64,000 nt of DNA from Bacteroidales bacterium (GTDB lineage Bacteria; Bacteroidota; Bacteroidia; Bacteroidales; UBA932), in the NCBI GenBank assembly GCA_016286385.1, contig JAEESO010000002.1, positions 62,001 through 126,000 on the forward strand, given 5' to 3'. Position 1 is the first letter of the stretch; each line of letters starts with the position of its first letter. The notes beneath the pieces were generated by a model. The model ran no database searches. It saw nothing but the letters and a program-made list of their open reading frames with translations, and was not told where the DNA came from. A program made the position numbers and the translations under genes. Positions 1 through 8,160 of this stretch are shown here, in pieces.

Positions 1-160
1 CAGATGCAACCGGCATGGTGACTTTCACCTTTTGCTCGGTTTCTCTCATCTGGGTGGTAACCATGAAGAAGAACAGGAGCATGAACACGATATCGGAAAG
101 GGAGTTGGACGATGCCTGGGGGACTTCCTTCTTATTACTGGAACTTCCGAATTTTGACAT
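1..160 (-). CDS. exbD: ExbD/TolR-family biopolymer transport protein, second copy (3' end outside window)
   Basis: Only the first 53 codons are visible because the gene runs off the left edge. The ATG at 160 follows the preceding ExbD by 12 bp. The visible part has a short polar cytoplasmic head and then one hydrophobic segment beginning LSDIVFMLLFFFMVTT. Its membrane-embedded Asp matches the essential Asp of ExbD/TolR. In this family ExbD works with ExbB as a proton-driven stator that energises TonB-dependent outer-membrane transport. Bacteroidota operons often carry two ExbD genes in tandem. A TonB-like energy transducer would be expected further left, which is inference. Confidence 0.85.
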   Translation of the reverse strand, partial: MSKFGSSSNKKEVPQASSNSLSDIVFMLLFFFMVTTQMRETEQKVKVTMPVAS

Positions 161-172
161 AACTTTTACCTC

Positions 173-739
173 CTATTTTTTACCGGTATCCTTAGGCTCT
201 GCTTCAGAAATGTTCTGAGGTACGGCCTTCTTTACAATATCCTGCTCTTCGTCGGAGAGGCGGGAGAACTTCTTGCCGAACTCCCTGTAAGAGAACTCGT
301 CTCTCAGTTCGTTGACGGCTTTCACCAGCTCGTTCTGTACTGCAATGTAGGCCTGGTAACTGGTACCACGGTCATTCTGCAGGGAAATGACGCCCTTGGA
401 AACATTGTAGGTTTTGCCTTCTATTTCCTTGGGTTCCTTTTCAGGAAGGTTAGGGTCATTTGCAGGGTTGGTGAGGAACTCCTTGATCTTGTCTTTCAAC
501 ATTGAGATGTCCATGGCTTCGCTACCGGCAAACAGTTTATCGGCAGAGTTGATTCTGACGATGATGATGTTACGGCGGTTCACCTTCTGGTCCTGGGCCT
601 GCTGGGCATCCGGGATGGGGGGAAGGCGGCGCTGAAGACCTGACTGATCACCCATGGTTGTGGTCATGAGGAAGTAGCACAGGAGCAGGAACGCGATATC
701 AGCCGTGGAACCGATTGCTTGGAAATTTCTTCTTGCCAT
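173..739 (-). CDS. exbD: ExbD/TolR-family biopolymer transport protein
   Basis: 188 residues. The N-terminal arginine-rich stretch (MARRNFQAIG) is followed by a single transmembrane helix at about residues 10-28 (STADIAFLLLCYFLMTT) with the conserved intramembrane Asp. A long periplasmic domain follows that is larger than in proteobacterial ExbD (about 140 residues), as is common in Bacteroidota. It sits 8 bp downstream of the small membrane protein and 12 bp upstream of a second ExbD, so co-transcription is very likely. Its expected role is in the ExbB-ExbD proton channel that drives TonB, for example for the SusC transporter encoded in this window. Confidence 0.93.
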   Translation of the reverse strand: MARRNFQAIGSTADIAFLLLCYFLMTTTMGDQSGLQRRLPPIPDAQQAQDQKVNRRNIIIVRINSADKLFAGSEAMDISMLKDKIKEFLTNPANDPNLPEKEPKEIEGKTYNVSKGVISLQNDRGTSYQAYIAVQNELVKAVNELRDEFSYREFGKKFSRLSDEEQDIVKKAVPQNISEAEPKDTGKK

Positions 740-747
740 GGTTTACT

Positions 748-1194
748 TTACTTTTTGTTGCGTATGGTCATCCAAACCTCACCGAAGATGATGGAGAGGA
801 TTGCTGCTCCACCAACGAGGTATGCGAGGTTGAGGATGGTGTCGGTCATCTTGAGTTCAGAGGCGCTGGGCAGTTTGGCACCGGAATATCCCACGGCGGG
901 TGCACCGGATGCCAGCAGGTAGCAGATGCCGAACAGTACGGCTGCGGCTACGAGGGCGATACCGATTTTAATGAGACCCTTGGGATTGGTGGTGGCAGTT
1001 ACATAAAGGCCCACGCAAATCACGGAAGCAAGAGCGATTCCAAGGACGATGTATGCCCAGCCCAGAAGGACGTTGGTTGCAGCACCGTCATTGGCCTCGA
1101 ATCCCGTCAAAGACCCCCAGACCAGGACGCCGACGCTCAGGATCATAAGGACCCAGAGAACAATCTTGAATATTTTAGCGTATTTCTGGTTCAT
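748..1194 (-). CDS. Small four-helix membrane protein of the exbB-exbD operon
   Basis: 148 residues, almost entirely hydrophobic, with about four predicted membrane segments (roughly residues 8-28, 42-64, 74-96 and 118-140) separated by short polar turns. No enzymatic motif is visible. It lies between exbB (24 bp upstream) and exbD (8 bp downstream) on the same strand. A protein of this type is regularly found at this place in Bacteroidales ExbB/ExbD operons, which suggests an accessory role in the stator complex. Its function is unknown and the family assignment rests mainly on context. Confidence 0.8.
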   Translation of the reverse strand: MNQKYAKIFKIVLWVLMILSVGVLVWGSLTGFEANDGAATNVLLGWAYIVLGIALASVICVGLYVTATTNPKGLIKIGIALVAAAVLFGICYLLASGAPAVGYSGAKLPSASELKMTDTILNLAYLVGGAAILSIIFGEVWMTIRNKK

Positions 1195-1218
1195 TTTTCT
1201 GGAATTAAAGGGGTTTGA

Positions 1219-2010
1219 CTACTTCTTGTTGTATTTGACCATGGCGTCCACGAAGCGGATGGAAGAGTCTTCCATGTCGATGGACAGGGAGTCGATCTTT
1301 GCGATGATGTAGTTGTAGAAGATCTGGAGAATCATAGCTACGATGAGACCGCCCACGGTGGTGATAAGGGCAACCTTCATACCGCCGGCAACAACGTTAG
1401 GTGAAATGTCACCTGCAGCCTGGATGGCGTCGAAGGCCTGGATCATACCGATAACGGTACCAAGGAATCCAAGTGAAGGGGCGATGGAAATGAACAGGCC
1501 GATCCAGCTGAGACCGTTCTCCATGAGGCTCATCTGAACGCCGCCGTAGGAGACGATGGTCTTTTCAACTACGTCGATACCCTGGTCTGCGCGGAGGAGA
1601 CCCTGGTAGAAGATGCTGGCAACGGGACCGCGGGTTTCACGGCAAACCTTCTTTGCTTCTTCGATACCGCCTTTTTCAAGAGCAGCTTCCACGTTCTCGA
1701 GGAGCTTGGTGGTGTTGGTCTTGGAGAAAGCGAGATAGAGGATACGCTCAATAGCAAGGGCCATACCCAGAATCAGGCAGATGATGATGAGGGACATGAA
1801 GCCTGCGCCACCCTCGATGAACTTGGTCTTGAGGGCCTGGTGTAGAGGAACTTCTTCTCCGGAACCGGCAAACAGATCTACGACCTCATCGGCCTCTTCG
1901 ACCTGTTCCTGAGCGGCGACGGGAGCGTTAGCCTCGTCCTGGGCGGAAGCGATGGAAGCAGTGAAGGTCACGAGACCGGCTACTGCCAAAAACATGAAAA
2001 ACTTTTTCAT
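1219..2010 (-). CDS. exbB: ExbB/TolQ/MotA-family proton channel protein
   Basis: 263 residues. An N-terminal signal-like segment ending near ASA (residue 23) and an acidic linker precede the MotA/TolQ/ExbB domain. Three membrane helices lie at roughly residues 68-92, 165-190 and 205-233. The last two contain the conserved GLFISIAPSLGFLGTVIGMI and ALITTVGGLIVAM regions. ExbB forms the pentameric core of the inner-membrane proton channel with ExbD. It is the first gene of the operon that continues leftward through a membrane protein and two exbD genes. The cleavable signal and acidic extension are common in Bacteroidota ExbB. Confidence 0.95.
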   Translation of the reverse strand: MKKFFMFLAVAGLVTFTASIASAQDEANAPVAAQEQVEEADEVVDLFAGSGEEVPLHQALKTKFIEGGAGFMSLIIICLILGMALAIERILYLAFSKTNTTKLLENVEAALEKGGIEEAKKVCRETRGPVASIFYQGLLRADQGIDVVEKTIVSYGGVQMSLMENGLSWIGLFISIAPSLGFLGTVIGMIQAFDAIQAAGDISPNVVAGGMKVALITTVGGLIVAMILQIFYNYIIAKIDSLSIDMEDSSIRFVDAMVKYNKK

Positions 2011-2106
2011 AATCGTTTTTGAGTTGTTAATTATAAGTTGAATTAGTTTGTAGTATTTTCACTTTTGCCCGGCAATTTAGTCATTTTTCTTGAAAACGCC
2101 AAAGAT

Positions 2107-3132
2107 TTATGCCGTTATTTCTCCGCAAATGTCTTTTTCAAGCATGTCCTTCACCCACTCGTTATTGTCGGACCGGCCCATGAGTGAGAACAGTTTTCCA
2201 AGGGCGGCCTCCGTGGTTATATCCTTGCCGGAGACCACTCCGCAGCTCTTGAGGGTGGCGCCCGTTGCGTAGAGGTTCATGTTCACAGTGCCTGATTTAC
2301 ACTGAGTTACGTTGAGAAGAATCTTACCAAGGTGATCGGCCTCCTTTATGATGGAGAGGAACCAGTCCTTTGAGAGGGCGTTGCCGGAGCCGTATGTCTC
2401 AAGGATGCATGCGCGGATTTCAGGGGCGCAGAGGGAGTGGCGCGCCACAGCGGGCGTGATTCCGGGATGAATCTTCAGGATGGACACGCGGCAGTCCAGG
2501 TGAGTCTGGACTTTAAGGGTATGGGCCGATGGCTTCCGTATAATGTCAGAGTTGTAGCGGATGTTGATCCCGGCCTGGGCCAAAGGCGGAAGGTTGGGGG
2601 AGGCGAAGGCGTTGAAGGCCTCTGCGCTGTATTTTGTGGAGCGGTTGCCGCGGAGGAGCCTTGCGTCGAAGAAGATGGCCACCTCCGGGACCTCTGCGCT
2701 GCCATCGGCCTTTTTTGCCGACGCTATCTCAACGGCCGATATCAGGTTTTCCTTGCCGTCTGTGCGGGGGACGCCTATTGGAAGCTGGCTCCCGGTGAAG
2801 ATGACGGGCTTTGAGAGACCTTCCAGCATGAAACTCAGGGCCGATGCACTGTAGGCCATGGTGTCCGTGCCGTGAAGGACCACGAAGCCGTCGTAATCGT
2901 CATACCTTTCGTGGATAAGTTCCGCGAGGTTCACCCAGAGGGCGGGCTCCACGTCCGAGGAGTCTATAAGCGGTGAGAAGGTGTAGGAGTCTATCCTCAC
3001 CTGGAACTTGTTCAGTTCCGGGACCTCTTCCTTGATCTGTGAGAAGTCAAAAGGCTTTAGGGTCCCGTCCTGGGGGTCCTCCTTCATGCCGATTGTTCCG
3101 CCTGTGTAAATGACTAATACTGCCGATTTCAT
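2107..3132 (-). CDS. ansA: Type I L-asparaginase
   Basis: 341 residues with no signal peptide, the usual size for cytoplasmic type I asparaginases, which hydrolyse asparagine to aspartate and ammonia. The N-terminal nucleophile motif TGGTIG is at residues 10-15 and the second active-site motif HGTDTMAYSAS at residues 87-97. TGSQLP follows near residue 115. The start ATG overlaps the tatD stop by four bases (ATGA), so the two are translationally coupled. Aspartate from this enzyme could feed the aspartate ammonia-lyase and fumarase encoded at 38.7-42 kb; that link is inference. Confidence 0.95.
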   Translation of the reverse strand: MKSAVLVIYTGGTIGMKEDPQDGTLKPFDFSQIKEEVPELNKFQVRIDSYTFSPLIDSSDVEPALWVNLAELIHERYDDYDGFVVLHGTDTMAYSASALSFMLEGLSKPVIFTGSQLPIGVPRTDGKENLISAVEIASAKKADGSAEVPEVAIFFDARLLRGNRSTKYSAEAFNAFASPNLPPLAQAGINIRYNSDIIRKPSAHTLKVQTHLDCRVSILKIHPGITPAVARHSLCAPEIRACILETYGSGNALSKDWFLSIIKEADHLGKILLNVTQCKSGTVNMNLYATGATLKSCGVVSGKDITTEAALGKLFSLMGRSDNNEWVKDMLEKDICGEITA

Positions 3133-3983
3133 ATGCTAAACAGCCTTTCTGCGTTTTCAGTTGTTATCCTGGCGCATTCTTCCGTGGAAAGGCCCTTGAC
3201 CCGGGCCACTTTCTCCGCAATTATGGGAAGGAATGAACTCTCGTTGCGTTTTCCGCGGTGGGGGACCGGCGCCAGGTAGGGGGCGTCCGTCTCCAGGAGG
3301 ATATGGTGCAGGGGAATCCTCTCCAGGGTTTGGGCCAGTTTGGAGTTCTTGAAGGTGATAACCCCGCCTATTCCCACGGACCAGTCTCCGTACCTGTTGG
3401 CTTCCTGATATACCTCATAACTGCCGCTGAAGCAGTGGAGATTCCCCCTGAGATTCAGGTGGCGGCAGTCCTTGAAGATTGTGAGAAGGTCCTCCCAGGC
3501 ATCCCTTAAATGGATATTCACGGGAAGGTTCCTCTGAGCCGCCAGTTCCAGCTGCAGCCTCAGGACCTCCTTCTGCTCCTTCACATATTCTTTTCCCTCG
3601 TGGTAATCCAGGCCAATTTCGCCGATGGCAACAATTGCCATCGGCTTAAGAAACGTTTCACTTACTGGGGGCCTAATCCCCCAGACCCCCTGTGTCGCTT
3701 CGCTCCAAGTCTGATTATCGGAGGTTGTGCAAAATAGAGAATGGACCTGGTCCAACTCATCGCGCCAGTTATCGGCCGTAACGGAGCCGGGATACAGCCC
3801 CGCCATTTGGAACAGCACTCCGGGGTGCCTGAGGCCGATTTCCCACATAGCCTCTCGCTCGTGCGAGTCAACATCGGCCTGAATCATCTTGCCTACGCCG
3901 GCATCTACGGCACGTTGAATGGCCGCCTCCGCATCCGGAAGCAGCCACTCGTCGTAGAAGTGGGTATGCGTGTCTACCAGCAT
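3129..3983 (-). CDS. tatD: TatD-family metal-dependent hydrolase with an internal insertion
   Basis: 284 residues from the ATG at 3983; upstream in-frame extensions lack coding character. The metal-binding motif DTHTHF is at residues 4-9. GEIGLDYH (about 121-128), NIHLRDA, HCFSG and ETDAPYLAP follow in the order expected of TatD-type nucleases/amidohydrolases. Residues 85-112, between the first beta-alpha units and the GEIGLD motif, form an extra segment not usual in the family. It is encoded by a palindrome-containing stretch at 3648-3731, described separately. A TATCTTTG promoter lies only 5 bp upstream of the start, and ansA follows with an ATGA overlap. Confidence 0.93.
   Translation of the reverse strand: MLVDTHTHFYDEWLLPDAEAAIQRAVDAGVGKMIQADVDSHEREAMWEIGLRHPGVLFQMAGLYPGSVTADNWRDELDQVHSLFCTTSDNQTWSEATQGVWGIRPPVSETFLKPMAIVAIGEIGLDYHEGKEYVKEQKEVLRLQLELAAQRNLPVNIHLRDAWEDLLTIFKDCRHLNLRGNLHCFSGSYEVYQEANRYGDWSVGIGGVITFKNSKLAQTLERIPLHHILLETDAPYLAPVPHRGKRNESSFLPIIAEKVARVKGLSTEECARITTENAERLFSI
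3648..3731. repeat. Palindrome-containing in-frame insertion inside tatD
   Basis: This segment encodes the extra residues 85-112 of TatD. It contains the hairpin TGGGGG-CCTAAT-CCCCCA at 3666-3683, followed by a second C-run and a CGCTTCGCTCC stretch. Such strings are typical of dispersed palindromic repeats rather than of TatD coding sequence. The frame stays open through it and the catalytic motifs on both sides are intact. Confidence 0.55.
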
Positions 3984-3988
3984 ATCCA

Positions 3989-3996
3989 CAAAGATA
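3989..3996 (-). promoter_or_regulatory. Predicted tatD-ansA promoter -7 element
   Basis: TATCTTTG on the minus strand matches the Bacteroidota -7 consensus TAnnTTTG. Only 5 bp separate it from the tatD ATG, so transcription would start at or next to the start codon (a leaderless or nearly leaderless mRNA). It overlaps no other gene. Confidence 0.6.
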
Positions 3997-4006
3997 CAAA
4001 AAAACT

Positions 4007-4687
4007 TTAGTCCCTGATCAAAGAGATGGGAATTCTGATTCCAACCGCAAGGTTGTTTATCCTTGCTTTCCGGTTCAGGCCGTACTCGTTGCAATACTCT
4101 TTGTCAAAGGGGAAACCCCAGTCTCCCTCGTAGCGGGCGAAGATGATGAAACGGTCTCCAATGGGCCAGAAATGGAAACTGAAACCCGTCTCAAAGGCAT
4201 AGCCGAGGAAAAGGCCCAGGGCGTCCATGCCAGCTTTTTCCGATGCTCCCGGGACAAGGACCTTGCTGCCGTCGGCCTCTATCCTTTGCGCAAGGAAATT
4301 GCCACCAAAGTTGAAGTAGGCCCCCACATACCAGAATGCCACAAACGGGTACCAATTGAAACCCATATCAAAATGGATGGCGTGGATATTATGGGACGGT
4401 GGCGGAGTGGGATGATCGTCCGTGGCTACGCCGGTGAAGCTTTTTTGCTGATACATCAGATGAAGGCCGATATCGAGGTGCTTGTTCATCGGTCCCTCAA
4501 AACTGATTCCGCCAAAGGGGTGCCACGCTCCAACAGCGCGGCCGCTGAAGTTATTGACCATGTTCAGGGACGCTCCGCCTTCAACGCTGAGGGCTTTCAT
4601 CGGGCGGCGGTACTGGATTACGGTCTGGGCGCTGGTCATCGGCACTGCCAATACCAGCAGCAGGAGTGCTAATACAGTCTTTTTCAT
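4007..4687 (-). CDS. Predicted outer-membrane beta-barrel protein
   Basis: 226 residues with a clear signal peptide (MKKTVLALLLLVLAVPMTSAQ). The rest is rich in alternating aromatic/polar strands with glycine turns, such as GMDALGLFLGYAFETGFSFHF and FIIFARYEGDWGFPF, consistent with a small 8-10-strand barrel. No specific family motif was recognised and the function is unknown. Its ATG overlaps the stop of the upstream secreted protein by four bases, so the pair forms one transcription unit. The protein ends ISLIRD, not in the terminal aromatic usual for BAM substrates. Confidence 0.8.
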   Translation of the reverse strand: MKKTVLALLLLVLAVPMTSAQTVIQYRRPMKALSVEGGASLNMVNNFSGRAVGAWHPFGGISFEGPMNKHLDIGLHLMYQQKSFTGVATDDHPTPPPSHNIHAIHFDMGFNWYPFVAFWYVGAYFNFGGNFLAQRIEADGSKVLVPGASEKAGMDALGLFLGYAFETGFSFHFWPIGDRFIIFARYEGDWGFPFDKEYCNEYGLNRKARINNLAVGIRIPISLIRD

Positions 4688-5505
4688 TTCCTTTGAACCA
4701 GAATTTGTTTGAGATGTCCTTCAAGGTCAAAGACCTGGTAGCGGTCTCCTCTTTCGGCCACTATACCTTCGTCCGTAAGCCTTACGTCGTCGAATTCATC
4801 CACGATGAGGCGGGAATTGCCGTTCCATATGCTCCAGACCATCTTGTCACCATCCTTTACGCCAAGGGCGTAGACCAGGCCTTTGCTGTTTCGCTGGCCA
4901 AGGACCTGGAAGGCGTCGTACTCAAACGGGACAATCTTCTTTGTGTGCCTGCCGGTGGCGTCCAGAACGCCTACTCTGTTGTGCTTGTTCATGGCGATGA
5001 CGGCGCTCATGTCAAAGATCTTGAGGTCCTTGTAGATGGGGGGGATTGTCCACCAGCGGGTGTTGTTGCCGAATACTCCAACGCCGCCGTGCTTGCCGTT
5101 TCTGCCCACAACATTGCGACCGTTCTGGTCTCCGGGGCGGATGGCGTCGTACTGCTGCATGGAGCCGGAGTAATAGGCGTCAATGCTCTGGTCCAGGGCA
5201 GCGCCAAGGGCTTCTCCCGCGGCATAACTCATAGATTGTATGGCCGATGACAGGGCAGGGTCGATGACTGAACTTGAGCTGCGGCTGGAGCTGCTTGAAC
5301 TTGATGAGCTGTCTGAGTTGCCTCCGTGGACGTAAGGGCAGTCACTCCGGTGGGTTTCTCCTTTCTCATAGTCTATCAATTTGCAGTGTAAGCAGTACTC
5401 GGCCACTATCTTGGCCTCTGGGACCGGCGGCACCTGGGCTGGGAGTTCTGTCCAGGCCAGCATGCCTGCCATTAGCAATAAGACAATAGGAAACTGTTTA
5501 TTCAT
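4684..5505 (-). CDS. Secreted protein with Cys/His N-terminal motif, serine-rich linker and WG-like repeats
   Basis: 273 residues with a signal peptide ending near residue 23. Next comes a possible zinc-ribbon-like stretch with Cys at EYCLHCKLIDY and a later HRSDCPYVHG. A linker of 14 serines broken by one arginine follows at about residues 65-80. The C-terminal 120 residues hold repeats of the form vGVLDatGrhtkKIVPFEYDaF, like WG-repeat (KWGF-type) beta units. WG repeats are usually ligand- or protein-binding; no specific role can be given here. It is the first gene of a two-gene unit with the downstream barrel protein, with a TACCTTTG promoter about 16 bp upstream. Confidence 0.75.
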   Translation of the reverse strand: MNKQFPIVLLLMAGMLAWTELPAQVPPVPEAKIVAEYCLHCKLIDYEKGETHRSDCPYVHGGNSDSSSSSSSSSRSSSSVIDPALSSAIQSMSYAAGEALGAALDQSIDAYYSGSMQQYDAIRPGDQNGRNVVGRNGKHGGVGVFGNNTRWWTIPPIYKDLKIFDMSAVIAMNKHNRVGVLDATGRHTKKIVPFEYDAFQVLGQRNSKGLVYALGVKDGDKMVWSIWNGNSRLIVDEFDDVRLTDEGIVAERGDRYQVFDLEGHLKQILVQRK

Positions 5506-5521
5506 AGCGGTTCATTTTTGG

Positions 5522-5529
5522 CAAAGGTA
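5522..5529 (-). promoter_or_regulatory. Predicted -7 element for the 5505-4007 unit
   Basis: TACCTTTG on the minus strand fits TAnnTTTG and lies 16 bp upstream of the ATG at 5505. No convincing -33 TTG at 19-21 bp spacing was seen. The rest of the 172-bp gap up to dprA holds nothing recognisable. Confidence 0.5.
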
Positions 5530-5677
5530 TCCTTTTTTGCAATTAGCCTTGTGGCGGATTTCGCTACAGGGCGGGGGCTATATGCTCTTGTCTTTGTATG
5601 CTGGGGGTGGACCTGGTCCACGGCGTGTCCGGCACAGGCATAGTGATAATAGTGAGCATAAATCAATGGGCCCGACA

Positions 5678-6904
5678 CTAAGAATAGTTCGGGGTGAGGG
5701 AGCAGCGGCCAAGGAGGTCCGTGGTGAGGATGCCGTCGGCCTCCATCACGGTGACGGCGGTGAGGACTTCCTGGTAGGGGAGGATGAGCCGGGCCGATAG
5801 GGCCTCAACTGTGATCCCGAGGTTCTCTTTCACGGCTTCCCCTATCCTTACCTGGGCCGATAATTCCCCGTACTTCCGCGTGAGGATACCCCTCAGCGTA
5901 GCCCCGGACCCCGCTGCCCAGGAGCCGCCGGCCCCGCGGGATGGGCGCCCGAGACCCAGTTCTCCCACCAGCTCTTCAGGGGAGGTGATGATATGGGCCA
6001 TCTGAGCGTGGATGAGGGAGTTGCAACCTGCGGAGCGGACGTCGTCAATCCTCCCGGGCAGGGCGAAGACTTCACGGTTGTACTCGCAGGCATAGCGCGC
6101 TGTCATGAGGGACCCGCCCCGGCTCTTTGACTCCACAACAACTACGGCCGATACCAGCCCCGCGATAATCCTGTTCCTCCGAAGGAAGTTCAGGGCCACC
6201 GGTGAGGTGCCCATAGGATAGTCAGTAATGAGCCCGCATCCGGGCCGATGCACGATGTCAATGGCCAGACGCTCATGCTGCACGGGATAGATGCTGTCTA
6301 TGCCGGTAGCCATAACGCCAATGGTGCTGAGTCCGCATTCGAGGGCTGTCCGGTGGGCAATTCCATCGGCCCCAAGGGCCATACCGCTCACGATGACGGG
6401 CTGGATTGGGGCTTCGGAGAGGGCCTTCACCAGTTTCTGGCACCATAGCCGGCCGTAGGGGCTTATGTCCCGCGTCCCGACGAATGCGATCATGGGCCTC
6501 AGGCCGAAGATCTCAGTGGGAGATGAGCAGCCGTTGAGGTAGAGTCCCAGCGGCGGGCCTTCGCACTCCCGGAGAGGCTCAGGGTAGTCCTCGTCCATGA
6601 TTGTGAGGAAGCGGTAGCCCCGGGAGTCAATGCGTGAAAGCTCGTTCCTGGCCCATTCCAGGGCCGATGGTGTGAGCTCTGAGAGGAGCTCCGGGTGAGA
6701 TGCCCGGTCGGTGCCGGGCATGACAGAAGGGGTGCCGGGCATGACGGAGGAGGAGCCGGGCATGACGGAATGGTCTGGTGCGGCAGAGGTGAAGCATCCC
6801 AGGGCACTGCCAGCGTTCTCGATGAGGGCGGCGGCAAGGGTAGGGTGATAGCCGAAGATTTTGTTCAGGGCGCACAGCGCCACGTGTTCATCAGAGTAGT
6901 TCAT
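5678..6904 (-). CDS. dprA: DNA processing protein DprA
   Basis: 408 residues from the ATG at 6904, chosen over an upstream in-frame ATG because the helical SAM-like N-terminus (ALCALNKIFGYHP) begins there. DprA loads RecA onto incoming single-stranded DNA during transformation. The Rossmann-like core is clear: FVGTRDISPYG, VIVSGMALGADGIAH, then GGSLMTARYACEYNREVFALPG. A C-terminal winged-helix segment follows. Residues about 44-71 carry three VMPG repeats encoded by a palindromic element and two half copies, absent from ordinary DprA. The reading frame is intact, so the gene is probably functional. Confidence 0.95.
   Translation of the reverse strand: MNYSDEHVALCALNKIFGYHPTLAAALIENAGSALGCFTSAAPDHSVMPGSSSVMPGTPSVMPGTDRASHPELLSELTPSALEWARNELSRIDSRGYRFLTIMDEDYPEPLRECEGPPLGLYLNGCSSPTEIFGLRPMIAFVGTRDISPYGRLWCQKLVKALSEAPIQPVIVSGMALGADGIAHRTALECGLSTIGVMATGIDSIYPVQHERLAIDIVHRPGCGLITDYPMGTSPVALNFLRRNRIIAGLVSAVVVVESKSRGGSLMTARYACEYNREVFALPGRIDDVRSAGCNSLIHAQMAHIITSPEELVGELGLGRPSRGAGGSWAAGSGATLRGILTRKYGELSAQVRIGEAVKENLGITVEALSARLILPYQEVLTAVTVMEADGILTTDLLGRCSLTPNYS
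6692..6772. repeat. Palindromic element plus two half copies inside dprA
   Basis: One full palindrome (ATGCCCGG-TCGGTG-CCGGGCAT flanked by GAG and GAC) is followed by two further copies of the right half (GCCGGGCATGACGG). They are spaced by about 16-18 bp and encode three SVMPG repeats. The palindrome is the same type as those at 8359, 9307, 58648 and 60714. Confidence 0.7.
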
Positions 6905-6966
6905 ATAGGCACAACGGGCGCCCCGCAAGTGGGGTGCCCGTCACCAAAAATATGCTAAAAAAAAGA

Positions 6967-7002
6967 GAAACAACGCCCTCCTCTCAAAGAAAGCGTTGTT
7001 TC
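6967..7002. repeat. Inverted repeat between dprA and queA
   Basis: GAAACAACGC and GCGTTGTTTC form a perfect 10-bp inverted repeat with 16 bp between the arms. It overlaps the first parS-like site and lies downstream of queA, so it could also act as a 3' structure for that gene. Confidence 0.6.
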
Positions 7003-7012
7003 ACGTGAATTA
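6997..7012. promoter_or_regulatory. parS-like site 1
   Basis: The 16 bases match the broadly conserved ParB-binding site TGTTTCACGTGAAACA at 14 positions, including the central TTTCACGTGAA. It lies in the dprA-queA gap. Confidence 0.55.
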
Positions 7013-7049
7013 TTTTACGTTTCAGCGGAATCGGCCCAAAAACGCGTGT

Positions 7050-7065
7050 TGTTTCACGTTAAAGA
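7050..7065. promoter_or_regulatory. parS-like site 2
   Basis: It matches TGTTTCACGTGAAACA at 14 of 16 positions, with a perfect left half. It overlaps the queA stop codon and lies 53 bp from site 1. Confidence 0.5.
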
Positions 7066-8108
7066 ACAAGCAGTGCGTCTCCGTAAGGACCAAACCTGTA
7101 GCCTTCCTTGAGGGCTTCCTCATAGGCCGCCATAACGGGCTTGTAGCCTCCGAATGCGGCAACGCTCATGAGCATGGTGCTCTGAGGAAGGTGGAAGTTG
7201 GAAACTATTGCATCCGGTACGGAATACTGGTAGGGCGGGAAGATGAACTTGTTGGTCCAGCCGTCAAAGGCATTCACCTGATGGGTGGTGGTGACATAGG
7301 TCTCCAGGCCCCTCATTACGGTGGCGCCAATGGCAACTACCTTCTTTCCGTTGCGCTTTGCCTTGTTGATTGCCTCTGCGGCATCTTCCGGAATGATGAG
7401 ACGCTCTGAATCCATCCTGTGCTTGGAAAGGTCTTCCACGTCTACTGTGCGGAAGTGGCCGATACCCATATGGACGGTGATGAAAGTTTTCTCTATATCC
7501 TTTAGGATCATGCGGTTGAAAAGTTCCCTGGAGAAGTGCAGGCCGGCAGCCGGAGCGCTCACTGCGCCCTCGTGCTTTGCGAAGATGGTCTGGTAGTTCT
7601 CAATGTCCTCCGGGGTGGTCTTTTCCTTCACCCATTCCGGAACATAGGGCTCACCAAGGCCGAAGAGTGTTTCCTTGAACTCCTCATAGGTGCCGTCAAA
7701 GAGGAAACGCAGGGTGCGGCCGCGGGAGGTGGTATTGTCAATTACCTCTGCCACAAGGCTCTCATCCTCTCCGAAATAGAGTTTATTGCCGATACGGATC
7801 TTGCGGGCGGGATCCACGATCACGTCCCAGAGGCGCTGCTCACGGTTGAGCTCACGGAGGAGGAGGACCATAATATCGGCCCCGGTCTTTTCCTTCTTGC
7901 CATACATACGGGAAGGAAACACCTTTGTGTCGTTAAGGACAAAGATGTCTCCCTTTCCGAAATAATCTATGATGTCTTTGAAGAGCCTGTGCTCTATTTC
8001 ACCGGTGTCTTTGTGGAGCACCATGAGACGGGCTTCGTCGCGCCAGCGGGTAGGCTCCGATGCAATACGATCCTGCGGGAGGTCGAAGTTAAATTGCGAA
8101 AGTTTCAT
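7059..8108 (-). CDS. queA: S-adenosylmethionine:tRNA ribosyltransferase-isomerase (queuosine pathway)
   Basis: 349 residues, the family length. QueA transfers the ribosyl part of SAM to 7-aminomethyl-7-deazaguanine in tRNA to give epoxyqueuosine. The typical start MKLSQFNFDLPQDRIA, the RLMVL strand, DIFVLNDTKVFPSRM, the GAVSAPAAGLHFS motif, HMGIGHFRTV and SNFHLPQSTMLMSVAAF are all present in order. It lies 52 bp downstream of the rRNA methyltransferase gene on the same strand. Its stop codon falls inside a parS-like sequence. Confidence 0.97.
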   Translation of the reverse strand: MKLSQFNFDLPQDRIASEPTRWRDEARLMVLHKDTGEIEHRLFKDIIDYFGKGDIFVLNDTKVFPSRMYGKKEKTGADIMVLLLRELNREQRLWDVIVDPARKIRIGNKLYFGEDESLVAEVIDNTTSRGRTLRFLFDGTYEEFKETLFGLGEPYVPEWVKEKTTPEDIENYQTIFAKHEGAVSAPAAGLHFSRELFNRMILKDIEKTFITVHMGIGHFRTVDVEDLSKHRMDSERLIIPEDAAEAINKAKRNGKKVVAIGATVMRGLETYVTTTHQVNAFDGWTNKFIFPPYQYSVPDAIVSNFHLPQSTMLMSVAAFGGYKPVMAAYEEALKEGYRFGPYGDALLVL

Positions 8109-8160
8109 TTTGCGGTTTTAGTCGATACTTTAATAATACGACTGCTACCGCAAAAAAGTT

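Noticed and set aside
5678..6904. dprA as a pseudogene because of the odd N-terminal repeats
   Set aside because: The frame is open throughout and all Rossmann-core motifs are present.
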